From NCBI RefSeq assembly GCF_020886775.1, contig NZ_AP024525.1:62001-126000 (forward strand): DNA of 64,000 nt, written 5' to 3'. The first letter of the stretch is position 1; each line of letters begins with the position of its first letter. Positions 1 to 7,566 of the stretch are shown in pieces. The notes under the pieces are model-generated. The model had not been told where the DNA came from and searched no databases. It saw nothing but the letters and a program-made list of their open reading frames with translations. The translations under genes and the position numbers were made by a program. This stretch comes from Sinomonas cyclohexanicum (GTDB taxonomy: Bacteria > Actinomycetota > Actinomycetes > Actinomycetales > Micrococcaceae).

Positions 1-167
1 GCCGAGTCGAGTCCCTGCTGGATCCGCGGCACGGCCCAGTGCACGGCCGCATCTACACGCGGCTGCGCCCACTCACGCGCGCTCTCCACCCCCGAGGCGA
101 CGTTCTGCTGGACGTCGCGGGCGATCGACTCGGTCGCGTTCAGGCTTTTCTCCACTGGTTTCTTCAC
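1..167 (-). CDS. Hypothetical protein, N-terminal part (runs off the left edge)
   Basis: The first 55 codons are visible on the minus strand, starting at GTG 167 behind a GGAGG at 174-178. The peptide begins MKKPVEKSLNATESIARD and continues as a charged, Gln/Ala-rich amphipathic helix. No membrane segment or catalytic motif is seen. Small helix-rich proteins of this kind often sit beside the cyclophilin gene in actinobacteria; a link to the DUF5324-like group is only a guess. It is divergent from the cyclophilin gene with a 166-bp gap. Confidence 0.6.
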   Translation of the reverse strand, partial: MKKPVEKSLNATESIARDVQQNVASGVESAREWAQPRVDAAVHWAVPRIQQGLDS

Positions 168-333
168 GGTATACCTCCGGGAATCTGCTGGAACCAACGC
201 CAGCCTACGTGCCGTGGGTGGCGTAGGCTACGGTCACACGGCCGAGGTTGCCGAGAGGTTCCCCGATTTCACCGAGCGCGGAACGTCCGGGACCCCCGGT
301 AGACGCTTGGCGCGCCGTGGAAGAATGGCCGCC

Positions 334-879
334 ATGAGCGCAATCGCAACCGCAAAGGCAACCATCCACACGAACCACGGCGACATCGTGGTCAACCTGT
401 TCGGCAACCATGCGCCGAAGACCGTGAAGAACTTCGTGGGCCTCGCCACCGGCGAGCAGGCCTGGACCCACCCGGAGACGGGCGAGGACAAGACCGGCAC
501 CCCCCTCTACGACGGCACGATCTTCCACCGCATCATCAAGGACTTCATGATCCAGGGCGGCGATCCGCTCGGGAAGGGCATCGGCGGCCCCGGCTACAAG
601 TTCGACGACGAGATCCACCCCGAGCTGACCTTCAAGGACCCGTACAAGCTCGCGATGGCCAACGCTGGGATCCAGGCGGGCCGCGGCACCAACGGCTCGC
701 AGTTCTTCATCACCACGGTGGACACCAGCTGGCTGAACGGCAAGCATACGATCTTCGGCGAGGTCGCCGATGACGCCTCCAAGAAGGTCGTCGACGAGAT
801 CGAGGGCGTCCGCACGGGCATGCAGGACCGTCCGGTCGAGGATGTCGTGATCTCCTCGATCGATATCGAGAACCTCTGA
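334..879 (+). CDS. ppiA: Cyclophilin-type peptidyl-prolyl cis-trans isomerase
   Basis: A cytoplasmic single-domain cyclophilin of 181 aa that catalyses cis-trans isomerisation of X-Pro bonds. The signature is clear: VKNFVGLATGE near residue 30, FHRIIKDFMIQGGDPLGKG with the catalytic Arg near 70, and GTNGSQFFITT near 115. There is no signal peptide. ATG 334 is preferred; an in-frame ATG at 325 would add three residues. The rhomboid gene follows 22 bp downstream, an order commonly found near dnaA in actinobacteria. Confidence 0.95.
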   Translation: MSAIATAKATIHTNHGDIVVNLFGNHAPKTVKNFVGLATGEQAWTHPETGEDKTGTPLYDGTIFHRIIKDFMIQGGDPLGKGIGGPGYKFDDEIHPELTFKDPYKLAMANAGIQAGRGTNGSQFFITTVDTSWLNGKHTIFGEVADDASKKVVDEIEGVRTGMQDRPVEDVVISSIDIENL

Positions 880-901
880 TTTCCTCGAGGCTGCATAACC
901 C

Positions 902-1789
902 GTGAGCAATGGAAGCCCGGCGGCCGGCCCCGACGCCGTGCCCGTCTGCCCCCGCCACCCCGATCGCGTCTCCTACGTAACGTGTCAGCGCTGCGGGCGG
1001 CCGGCGTGCCCCGAGTGCCAACGGCCGGCCGCCGTCGGCTTCCACTGCGTGGACTGCGTCCGCGAGCTCGCCGCCGCGCGCCAGGGCCGCCAGCCGCGGA
1101 ACGTCTACGGCGCGACGGCGCGCCCCGGCGGCCGCCCGATGGTGACCTTCGCCATCATCGGACTCTGCGTCCTTGTCTATGCGCTGCAGTGGCTCATCCC
1201 CAACGATGAGGTGTTCCAGGACTTCGCCTACGCGAACTCCGCATCCCTCACCGCGGCGGAGCCGTGGCGCATGCTCACGAGCGCGTTCCTTCACTCGCAG
1301 GGATTCCTCCTGCACATCGTCCTGAACATGTACACGCTCTGGCTGTTCGGCCAGGCGCTCGAGCCGTACCTCGGGAGGATCCGCTTCCTCGCGGTCTACC
1401 TGCTCTCCGCGGTGGGCGGGTCCGTGGGCTTCCTCCTGCTCGCTCCGGGGCCAGGGACGGCGGTCATCGGCGCGTCCGGCGCCATCTTCGGGCTCTTCGG
1501 TGGGCTCTTCGTCGTGATGCGCCAGCGGGGCGGCGACGTGCGCCAACTGCTCGTCCTCATCGCGATCAACGCCGTGCTCGGCTTCGTCATCCCGGGCATC
1601 GCGTGGCAGGCGCACCTCGGCGGCCTCGTCACCGGTGCGGCGGCCACCGCCGTGATCGCGTACGCGCCGAGGGGCCGGGCCCGTGCGGCGGTCCAAGCGG
1701 GCGGCCTCGTGGCGGTCGCCGTCGTGCTCGCCATCGCGACGGTCGTCAAGGTGTCCAGCGTCCCCCTCACGGGTGGGATCTCCCTCTAG
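902..1789 (+). CDS. Rhomboid family intramembrane serine protease with N-terminal B-box zinc finger
   Basis: This 295-aa membrane protein starts with a zinc-finger-like segment carrying paired Cys (CPRHPDRVSYVTCQRCGRP, then CPEC and FHCVDC), as in actinobacterial rhomboids. About six transmembrane helices follow. The catalytic Ser is in GASGAIFG near residue 195 and the catalytic His in AHLGGLVTG near 240, so the Ser-His dyad is intact. The substrate cannot be read from sequence. The start is GTG 902, 22 bp after the cyclophilin gene. Confidence 0.93.
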   Translation: MSNGSPAAGPDAVPVCPRHPDRVSYVTCQRCGRPACPECQRPAAVGFHCVDCVRELAAARQGRQPRNVYGATARPGGRPMVTFAIIGLCVLVYALQWLIPNDEVFQDFAYANSASLTAAEPWRMLTSAFLHSQGFLLHIVLNMYTLWLFGQALEPYLGRIRFLAVYLLSAVGGSVGFLLLAPGPGTAVIGASGAIFGLFGGLFVVMRQRGGDVRQLLVLIAINAVLGFVIPGIAWQAHLGGLVTGAAATAVIAYAPRGRARAAVQAGGLVAVAVVLAIATVVKVSSVPLTGGISL

Positions 1790-1819
1790 CCGTCACCACA
1801 CCCGGCCGTCGCCCGCCTT

Positions 1820-1884
1820 CTGTGGGTCACCTCCTGAAGACCACCTCCTGTGGGTCAGCTTCTGGAGGTCACCTCCTGTGGGTC
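1820..1884. repeat. 28-bp tandem repeat, two units plus a third start
   Basis: The 9-mer CTGTGGGTC occurs at 1820, 1848 and 1876, exactly 28 bp apart, and the first two units both end in CACCTC. A further short repeat, GGGACGTGACC, occurs twice at about 1891-1916. The array lies just upstream of the first DnaA-box cluster, so it looks iteron-like, but no function is shown. Confidence 0.6.
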
Positions 1885-1926
1885 GAGCCGCGGGACGTGA
1901 CCCCGGGACGTGACCTTCAGAGGCAG

Positions 1927-2056
1927 TTCTCCACAGGGGTTTTCCACACTGTGCACAACTTACAGACCTGTAGTTACCTGAAATCGGCGGTCGCGTACCC
2001 CGCGATCCCCATGCTGTGGACAACTTCGCCCGAGACCTGTGGACCGCTGTGGATTC
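1927..2056. promoter_or_regulatory. DnaA-box cluster A
   Basis: The perfect actinobacterial box TTGTCCACA is present in reverse at 2015-2023. One-mismatch copies are TTCTCCACA (1927-1935), TTTTCCACA (1940-1948) and reverse TTGTGCACA (1950-1958). Weaker copies lie at 2038-2046 and 2048-2056. Between them is the near-palindrome TACAGACCTGTA at 1961-1972. The gap from 1790 to 2057 holds this cluster and the 28-bp repeats and no evident gene. Confidence 0.6.
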
Positions 2057-2057
2057 C

Positions 2058-2546
2058 CTACGCGGCGCCGGACGCGAGGAGCGCGTCGAGGCGCTCGTAG
2101 CCCTCATTCATCCCGTCGGTCATTCCGGCGGACAGCATGGCGTCGCGGTCCTCGACGGCCTGGAACGTCGAGTGGACTCTCAGGCGGCAGCGTCCGTCCG
2201 GCAGATCCTCGAGCTCCGCGATGTCGAGGGAGACGTGCCCGGGCGCGCCCGCGCACTCGAAGGTCTGGACCATGCGGTTCGGCTCGGTCATCTCGTGGAA
2301 CGAGCCGTGGAAGGCGTACTGCGCGCCGTCCTCGCCGGTCTGGGTGAACCGGTACGAGCCGCCGCTGCGGGCGTCATAGTGCTCGATCGTGGTGGCGTAC
2401 TTGCGTGGGCCGACCCACTGGGCGAAGAGCTCCGGGTCGGTGTGCGCGCGGTACACGCGCGCGGCAGGTGCGTCGAACTCGCGGACGACGTCGACGAACG
2501 GGAGTCCCGGCTCGGCGGTCACGCGGGTGGTCTGGGTGGTGGTCAT
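2058..2546 (-). CDS. SRPBCC / AHSA1-type (START-like) domain protein
   Basis: A soluble 162-aa protein of the activator-of-Hsp90-ATPase-1-like group. Its marks are FVDVVREFDAPAARVYRAHTD, LFAQWVGP, GGSYRF near residue 80 and GYERLDALL at the C-terminus. The fold binds a hydrophobic ligand; the actual ligand is unknown. ATG 2546 overlaps the stop of the ArsR gene (ATGA), so the two are translationally coupled. ArsR-AHSA1 pairs are a common actinobacterial arrangement in which the regulator controls its SRPBCC partner. Confidence 0.9.
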   Translation of the reverse strand: MTTTQTTRVTAEPGLPFVDVVREFDAPAARVYRAHTDPELFAQWVGPRKYATTIEHYDARSGGSYRFTQTGEDGAQYAFHGSFHEMTEPNRMVQTFECAGAPGHVSLDIAELEDLPDGRCRLRVHSTFQAVEDRDAMLSAGMTDGMNEGYERLDALLASGAA

Positions 2547-2917
2547 GGCTGTGTTCCTCTGCTCTGCTGACTCTCCTGGGCCAGCACGGCGTCGAGGCGG
2601 CGGTACTTCTCCTCCGCTCGCTCGGCGTACGCGTCGATCCAGGCGGTGAGGGGCCCGAAGGCTGCGGGCTCGAGATGGCAGGGGCGGCGCTGGGCGTCGC
2701 GGCTGCGGGTGATGAGGCCTGCGTCCTCGAGCACCTTGAGGTGCTTGGACACGGCCTGGACGGTCACGGCAAACGGTGCTGCGAGCTCGTTGACGGTTGC
2801 GTCTCCGAGTGCGAGACGGGCCACGAGCCTGCGGCGGAGGGGATCGGAGAGCGCCGCGAATGCCCGGTTGAGGCGGTCTTCGTCCGGCTCTGCCGGAGCG
2901 GTGGCGGTGATGCCCAT
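2543..2917 (-). CDS. ArsR family winged-helix transcriptional regulator
   Basis: A 124-aa ArsR-type repressor. The helix-turn-helix is at about residues 20-85: AFAALSDPLRRRLVARLALG, then FAVTVQAVSKHLKVLEDAGLI. The typical metal-binding Cys pair is absent, so it probably senses something other than As/Cd/Zn. ATG 2917 is chosen because GGAGGG lies 7 bp upstream; an ATG at 2944 would be further from any Shine-Dalgarno sequence. It forms an operon with the AHSA1 gene. Confidence 0.9.
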   Translation of the reverse strand: MGITATAPAEPDEDRLNRAFAALSDPLRRRLVARLALGDATVNELAAPFAVTVQAVSKHLKVLEDAGLITRSRDAQRRPCHLEPAAFGPLTAWIDAYAERAEEKYRRLDAVLAQESQQSRGTQP

Positions 2918-3016
2918 TGCTGTCCCTCCGTTGATTTCTATCAATATCTTGGTTGTTCAACTAAAAGGTTGAATACAATCAGCGTAGGCCGGGGTCTCCG
3001 TTGCGTCAAGACCCCT

Positions 3017-3146
3017 CTGTCCACAGCGCTTGTCCACAGTGTGGGTAACTTACAGCTGTGTAGTTCACGGTCCGTTCACGCGTCAGACCGCCGCCGTCCG
3101 CCTCTCGGGCCACTGAACCCCGATGGTTGTCCCCAGCTGTGGATAA
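3017..3146. promoter_or_regulatory. DnaA-box cluster B
   Basis: Perfect boxes are TTGTCCACA at 3030-3038 and reverse TTATCCACA at 3138-3146. Near boxes are CTGTCCACA (3017-3025), reverse TTACCCACA (3040-3048) and TTGTCCCCA (3127-3135). The stretch around 3030-3065 resembles cluster A: a box followed by AACTTACAG, then TGTAGTT. The 342-bp gap from 2918 to 3259 otherwise holds only the promoters of the flanking genes. Confidence 0.6.
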
Positions 3147-3259
3147 CTCTGGGCATAACGCTGTTGACAGCGCGTCGTGTGCAGCCGTTTGTTCATCCTC
3201 GGTCAGTACCATGGCTCCGGGCGGCACGATCGGAGCCGCAGCAGGCAGACGAGGAGACC

Positions 3260-4069
3260 ATGACGGCACCCCATCCGACCCGACGCGCAGCGATCGCGGC
3301 CCTCTCCGCAGCCGCGGGCTCACTGCTGGCTGGCTGTGCCGACTCCTCGACGCCCATCGCCGCACTGCCAGGCGGAACGCCAGCGCCCGGCGACCCCTCG
3401 CCGTCGGCCAGCGCCACGCCGTCGCCCGCTCGCCCGACGCCGACCCCGGTGCACTTCCCCTCGGACTACGTGATCCCCGCGGCACAGGGCGGCCTCGCGC
3501 CCGTCATCACCCGGGTGGCCACGAAGCAGCCGGTGGTGTTCCTCACGATCGACGACGGCGCGACGAAGCACCCCGAATCGCTCGCGCTGCTCGAGGAGCA
3601 CGGCTACCCGGCCACGCTGTTCCTGACGAAGTCCGCGATGGGCGACAACCCGGGATTCTTCAAGGGCTTCGCGGAGCGCGGCGACCACGTCCAGGACCAC
3701 ACGATCAGCCACGACACCACGATGAGCACCAAGCCCTACGCCTACCAGCTCGGCGAGATCAAGGGCATGAAGGACTACATCGCCACGACGTACGGGACGG
3801 CTCCCACATTGTTCCGACCGCCCGGCGGCGCGTACTCCGCCGCCATGCGCAAGGCGGTCGCCGATGCCGGGCTCAAGGCGATCATCGACTGGGAGGCCAA
3901 GGCCAACGCCGGGTCGATGCAGTACCAGTACGGCAGCTCGCTGCGGCCCGGTGACATCGTGCTGATGCACTTCCGCCCCGAGTTCGCGGCAGACCTGGCC
4001 GCGTTCCGCGCGGCCCATCTGGCCGCGGGACTGACGGTCGTGCGGCTCGAGGACTTCATCGGCGCGTAG
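3260..4069 (+). CDS. Polysaccharide deacetylase family lipoprotein (NodB-type)
   Basis: A 269-aa secreted lipoprotein. A Tat-like RR precedes the lipobox LLAGC (Cys at about 25), followed by a Pro/Ser/Thr-rich linker to residue 70. The NodB domain shows TIDDGATKH (motif 1, usually TFDDG), HTISHDT (metal-binding His pair) and RPPGG. It probably removes acetyl groups from cell-wall glycans outside the membrane. ATG 3260 follows GAGGAG. The D-D-H-H core is kept, but Ile replaces the usual Phe in TFDDG. Confidence 0.88.
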   Translation: MTAPHPTRRAAIAALSAAAGSLLAGCADSSTPIAALPGGTPAPGDPSPSASATPSPARPTPTPVHFPSDYVIPAAQGGLAPVITRVATKQPVVFLTIDDGATKHPESLALLEEHGYPATLFLTKSAMGDNPGFFKGFAERGDHVQDHTISHDTTMSTKPYAYQLGEIKGMKDYIATTYGTAPTLFRPPGGAYSAAMRKAVADAGLKAIIDWEAKANAGSMQYQYGSSLRPGDIVLMHFRPEFAADLAAFRAAHLAAGLTVVRLEDFIGA

Positions 4070-4132
4070 GCGGCCACCGGGCGCCTCCCGAATGTCCGCG
4101 CCCCGGCGTAGGCTCGCCCCAGGAGGTGCCGC

Positions 4133-5533
4133 ATGAGCAACCTGGAAGCCGACCCCGTCGAGACCCTGTGCGCCGACAGGCCCGGGGGGCCCGGAGTCGA
4201 GGTCATCGCGCCCCGCGACGTGCCGCTCGGCGGGCCCCGGGCGATGCCAGTGCGGCGGACCCTGCCCTCGAGGGAACGCTCGCTCGTGGGCGCGTGGTGC
4301 TTCCTTGACCACTACGGTCCCGACGACGTTTCGGTCACCGGCGGCATGCGGGTCCCGCCCCACCCGCACACGGGACTGCAGACCATCAGCTGGCTGTTCA
4401 CCGGTGAGGTTGAGCACCGCGACAGCGCGGGGAACCGGATGATCGTCCGACCCGGCGAGCTGAACATCATGACCGCGGGGCGCGGCATCAACCACTCCGA
4501 GTACTCCACACCCGCCACCACCGTGCTGCACGGTGTGCAGCTGTGGACGGCGATGCCGGAGCCGTTCCGCGCCGCGCCGCCGGGCTTCGAGCGGTACGTG
4601 CCACGCGCCGTCGTGCTCGAGGACGGTGAGGGCTCCCGCGCGGGCGAGCTGCGCGTGTTCCTCGGATCGCTCCACGGGGCCGCCTCGCACGTGCGGACCT
4701 ACACCGCGCTGCTGGGCGCCGAGGCCACCCTCGAGGCCGGCGCCACGGTCGAGTTCGAGCTCTCCGGGCAGTTCGAGCACGCGTTCCTCCCCGACGGCGG
4801 CGCGCTCGAGGTCAATGGCGAGGCCGTGCCGGAGGCCCACCTCGCCTACCTCGCCCCGGGAAGCCGGCCGGTGCGGCTCGGAAATCCCGGGGACGCCACG
4901 CTGCGGGTGGTGATCCTCGGGGGGCCGCCGTTCGACGAGGAGATCACCATGTGGTGGAACTTCGTGGGACGCTCGCACGAGGAGATCGTCGCGTTCCGCG
5001 AGACGTGGAACCGGCAGCTCGGCGTCGAGCCCGGCGGCGCGGAACCCGAAGCGCCCGACGGCGCCCCCTTTGGGCCCGTCGTGGAGCTCACCGGGGGCGA
5101 GCGTCCCCTCCCGGCGCCGCCGCTGCCGAACGCCAGGCTCCGACCGCGACCGCGGGCGCGGCAGGGGGAGACCAAGGAACAGAGAGAGGCACCGATGACA
5201 GTGCAGGAATCAGAGAAGCAGGCCGGGCACGCAGAGTTCGTCCATGCCGAGCAGAGGCACCGCTACGAGGTCCACGTAGGAGGCGTGACGGCCGGATTCA
5301 CCCAGTACCGGGTGAAGGAGGGCGGTGCCGTCCTCGCGTTCGACCACACCGAGGTGGCGGACGGGTACTCGGGGATGGGGCTCGCGAGCAAGCTTGTCAC
5401 CTTCGCGCTCGATGACGTCCGCGCCAAGGGACAGCACATCCGCCCCTACTGCCCGTATGTGCGGGCCTTCCTCAAGCGCCACCGCGAGTATGCGGACCTC
5501 GTGGAGGAAGGGTTCACCCCTCCGGAGGACTGA
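4133..5533 (+). CDS. Pirin family protein read through in frame into a GNAT-like acetyltransferase domain
   Basis: Residues 1-330 are a pirin (bicupin): HPHTGLQTISWLFTGEVEHRDSAG, then the metal-ligand region MTAGRGINHSEYS, and FVGRSHEEIVAFRETWN in the C-terminal part. Residues 355-466 form a small GNAT-like domain of the YidJ / GCN5-related type (FDHTEVADGYSGMGLASKLV, then IRPYCPYVRAFLKRH). No stop separates them. The second part has its own ATG at 5195 behind AGAGAGG, so a separate 112-aa protein may also be made. Family members usually occur as separate genes, so this is a real fusion or the product of a base error in the G run at 5164-5168. Confidence 0.82.
   Translation: MSNLEADPVETLCADRPGGPGVEVIAPRDVPLGGPRAMPVRRTLPSRERSLVGAWCFLDHYGPDDVSVTGGMRVPPHPHTGLQTISWLFTGEVEHRDSAGNRMIVRPGELNIMTAGRGINHSEYSTPATTVLHGVQLWTAMPEPFRAAPPGFERYVPRAVVLEDGEGSRAGELRVFLGSLHGAASHVRTYTALLGAEATLEAGATVEFELSGQFEHAFLPDGGALEVNGEAVPEAHLAYLAPGSRPVRLGNPGDATLRVVILGGPPFDEEITMWWNFVGRSHEEIVAFRETWNRQLGVEPGGAEPEAPDGAPFGPVVELTGGERPLPAPPLPNARLRPRPRARQGETKEQREAPMTVQESEKQAGHAEFVHAEQRHRYEVHVGGVTAGFTQYRVKEGGAVLAFDHTEVADGYSGMGLASKLVTFALDDVRAKGQHIRPYCPYVRAFLKRHREYADLVEEGFTPPED
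5164..5197 (+). other. Pirin/GNAT junction with internal start site
   Basis: This stretch holds a run of five G (5164-5168), a Shine-Dalgarno-like AGAGAGG (about 5183-5189) and ATG 5195. If the run had four G, the pirin frame would end at TGA 5196-5198, overlapping ATG 5195 as ATGA, the same coupling seen elsewhere in the window. This supports two coupled genes as an alternative to a fusion. Confidence 0.45.
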
Positions 5534-5541
5534 ACGGCCGT

Positions 5542-5637
5542 TTGTCCACAGGCTTGTCCACGCCGTGGATAACTGCCGCACGCGCTATCACAAGTGACTC
5601 GCCAGTATCCACGGCCTTTCCCACAGACTGTGGATAA
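5542..5637. promoter_or_regulatory. DnaA-box cluster C
   Basis: Perfect boxes are TTGTCCACA at 5542-5550 and reverse TTATCCACA at 5629-5637. Near boxes are TTGTCCACG (5554-5562), reverse TTATCCACG (5564-5572) and TTTCCCACA (5617-5625). The gap lies between the pirin/GNAT gene and a tandem GNAT gene and contains no other evident feature. Confidence 0.6.
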
Positions 5638-5750
5638 CTATTCCCCGGAAGTTCACAGGCGGTGGACATCGGGGGCCCTGCCCGCGGCGCCCTCGATGCT
5701 AGCGTGGGCTCACCAGCCGCCCGACGCCCCGGCCTGTGCGAGGAGCACGC

Positions 5751-6707
5751 ATGAGCATTGTGTGGAAACCCATCGAGCCCGACCACGCTCCCGCTTGGGC
5801 GGAGCTGAGCAACGTCTTGGCCCGCAGCGACGACACGGACGAGTTCTACGAGCCCGAGGACCTCGTCGAGGAGCTCGGTGAGCCCGGGGTCAACCCCGTG
5901 ACGGACACGCTCGGCGGGTGGGACGGCGACACGATGGTGGCATACGGGCAGCTCCGCGTGGCCTCCAGCCTGACTGATCGGGAGACCAAGGCGTCCCTCG
6001 CCGGCGGTGTCCACCCTGGCTGGCGGGGACGCGGCCTGGGCCGCGCCGTCATGGACTGGATCGAGCCGCGCGCGGACGGGCTCGCCCAGGAGCGCTACCC
6101 GGGCGCGCCGGTGGTGTGGTCCGTGTGGTGCGGCAAGCCCGGCTCGTCTGCCGAGCGGCTGGCGTCCAGCCGGGGGTACAGCCCGGCGCGCTATTTCCGC
6201 GACATGCGCCTCGACCTCGGCGCGTGGGAGGCCCCCGCGCCTGCGGCTGCCGCAGCGGTGGGGAGCCCCGTCTCGCCAGGGATGGCGGAGGCGCTGCGCC
6301 GCGCCCACAATGAGGCATTCGCGGACCACTGGGGATCGAGCGAGCGCAGCCCGGCCCTCTGGGCGGACCAGCTCGCCGCCCGCAGCTTCCGGGCGTTGAT
6401 GAGCAGGGCCGCCCTCTCCGCGGACCCCGCGTTGGCGCCGGAGGACGCCGTCGATGCGTACGTCCTCTCGAGCGAGTTCGTGACGGGCGAGCTGTACATC
6501 GCGCTTGTCGGGACCCGCCGGCGTGCCCGCGGACGCGGGCTCGCCACCGCCCTCCTGACCGAGGTGCTCGCGGCCGCCCGGGACGCGGGCTACCGGCAGG
6601 TGGACCTGGGCGTGGACTCCGCCAGCCCCACCGGGGCCCTCGGGCTGTACGAGCGGGTGGGGTTCTCCCCCGTCCGGACCAACGTGGTCTACGAGTGCAG
6701 GCGCTAG
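5751..6707 (+). CDS. Tandem GNAT family N-acetyltransferase
   Basis: A 318-aa protein with two GNAT folds. The N-terminal copy has the acetyl-CoA loop VHPGWRGRGLGRAVMDW near residue 90. The C-terminal copy has VGTRRRARGRGLATALLTEVL near 260 and LGLYERVGFSPV near the end. The double layout recalls mycothiol synthase, but nothing here shows that substrate. ATG 5751 is chosen because AGGAG lies 5 bp upstream; GTG 5736 is less likely. An SDR gene follows after 7 bp, suggesting co-transcription. Confidence 0.88.
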   Translation: MSIVWKPIEPDHAPAWAELSNVLARSDDTDEFYEPEDLVEELGEPGVNPVTDTLGGWDGDTMVAYGQLRVASSLTDRETKASLAGGVHPGWRGRGLGRAVMDWIEPRADGLAQERYPGAPVVWSVWCGKPGSSAERLASSRGYSPARYFRDMRLDLGAWEAPAPAAAAAVGSPVSPGMAEALRRAHNEAFADHWGSSERSPALWADQLAARSFRALMSRAALSADPALAPEDAVDAYVLSSEFVTGELYIALVGTRRRARGRGLATALLTEVLAAARDAGYRQVDLGVDSASPTGALGLYERVGFSPVRTNVVYECRR

Positions 6708-6714
6708 GGCCGCA

Positions 6715-7527
6715 GTGACCGCCGACCAGTCCCGTGATGACCCGCGGCGAGGAGACCCCCAGCACCGGGAGGGCCGCCCGCTCGCGCTCCTGACCGGCGT
6801 CGGGCGCGAGGCCGGAATCGGCGCGGGCATCGCCCGCGAACTCGCCCGCCAGGGCTGGGACCTGGCGCTCTCCTACTGGCGGCCCTACGACGCGCGCATG
6901 CCGTGGGGTGTCCAGGAGCACGACGTCGGGCGGCTGGCCGGGGAGCTCCGCGGACTCGGCGCTGTGGTCGCCACGATCGAGGCCGACCTCTCAGATCCCG
7001 CCGTGCCTGCGCGCCTGCTGGCCCAGGCCGGGTCCGACCGGCCGGTGCGGGCGCTCGTGCTGAGCCACGCGGAGTCGGTGGACTCGGGGCTTCTCGACAC
7101 GGACGTCGAGTCCTTCGACCGGCACGTGGCGGTGAACGCCCGCGCCTCCTGGCTCCTGGTCGCGGCGTTCGCCGAGCAGTTCCCCGAGGCGTGGCACGGG
7201 CTCGGGCGGATCGTGGCGCTCACGTCGGACCACATCGTGGGGAATATGCCGTACGGGGCAAGCAAGGGTGCGCTCGACCGGATCGTCGTCGCCGCGGCCC
7301 GCGAGCTCGGGCCGCGGGGGATCGCCGCCAACGCCCTCAATCCCGGCCCGATCGATACGGGATGGATGGACGCGCCCACCCGCGCTGTCCTGGCGGCCCG
7401 GCAGCCGTGGGGCCAGCTCGGCACGCCGGCCGACGTCGCGGCGGTCGTGGCCTTCCTCCTGAGCGGGCCCGGAGGCTGGGTCAACGGTCAGCTGCTTCAT
7501 GCGGACGGCGGTTTCTCCGCCCCATAG
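6715..7527 (+). CDS. Short-chain dehydrogenase/reductase
   Basis: A 270-aa cytoplasmic SDR. The cofactor site is the unusual GVGREAGIGAGIA near residue 28, like the enoyl-ACP-reductase-type variant of GxxxGxG. The catalytic residues are in YGASKGALD (Tyr and Lys near 183-187), with the Ser in LTSDHIVG about 12 residues before. The C-terminal GGWVNGQLLHADGGFS is typical of FabG-like enzymes. The start is GTG 6715. The substrate is unknown. Confidence 0.88.
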   Translation: MTADQSRDDPRRGDPQHREGRPLALLTGVGREAGIGAGIARELARQGWDLALSYWRPYDARMPWGVQEHDVGRLAGELRGLGAVVATIEADLSDPAVPARLLAQAGSDRPVRALVLSHAESVDSGLLDTDVESFDRHVAVNARASWLLVAAFAEQFPEAWHGLGRIVALTSDHIVGNMPYGASKGALDRIVVAAARELGPRGIAANALNPGPIDTGWMDAPTRAVLAARQPWGQLGTPADVAAVVAFLLSGPGGWVNGQLLHADGGFSAP

Positions 7528-7566
7528 ACAACATGCCCCTTAAGGAAATTCCGACCGAGGCATGTG

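Noticed and set aside
3127-3954. Long overlapping frames in several phases around the deacetylase and many other genes
   Set aside because: In about 70% GC DNA, stop codons are rare; these frames lack ribosome sites and protein-like composition and lie over clear genes in another frame.
5542-5637. oriC itself
   Set aside because: No dnaA or dnaN beside it and no AT-rich unwinding region; the cluster is small.
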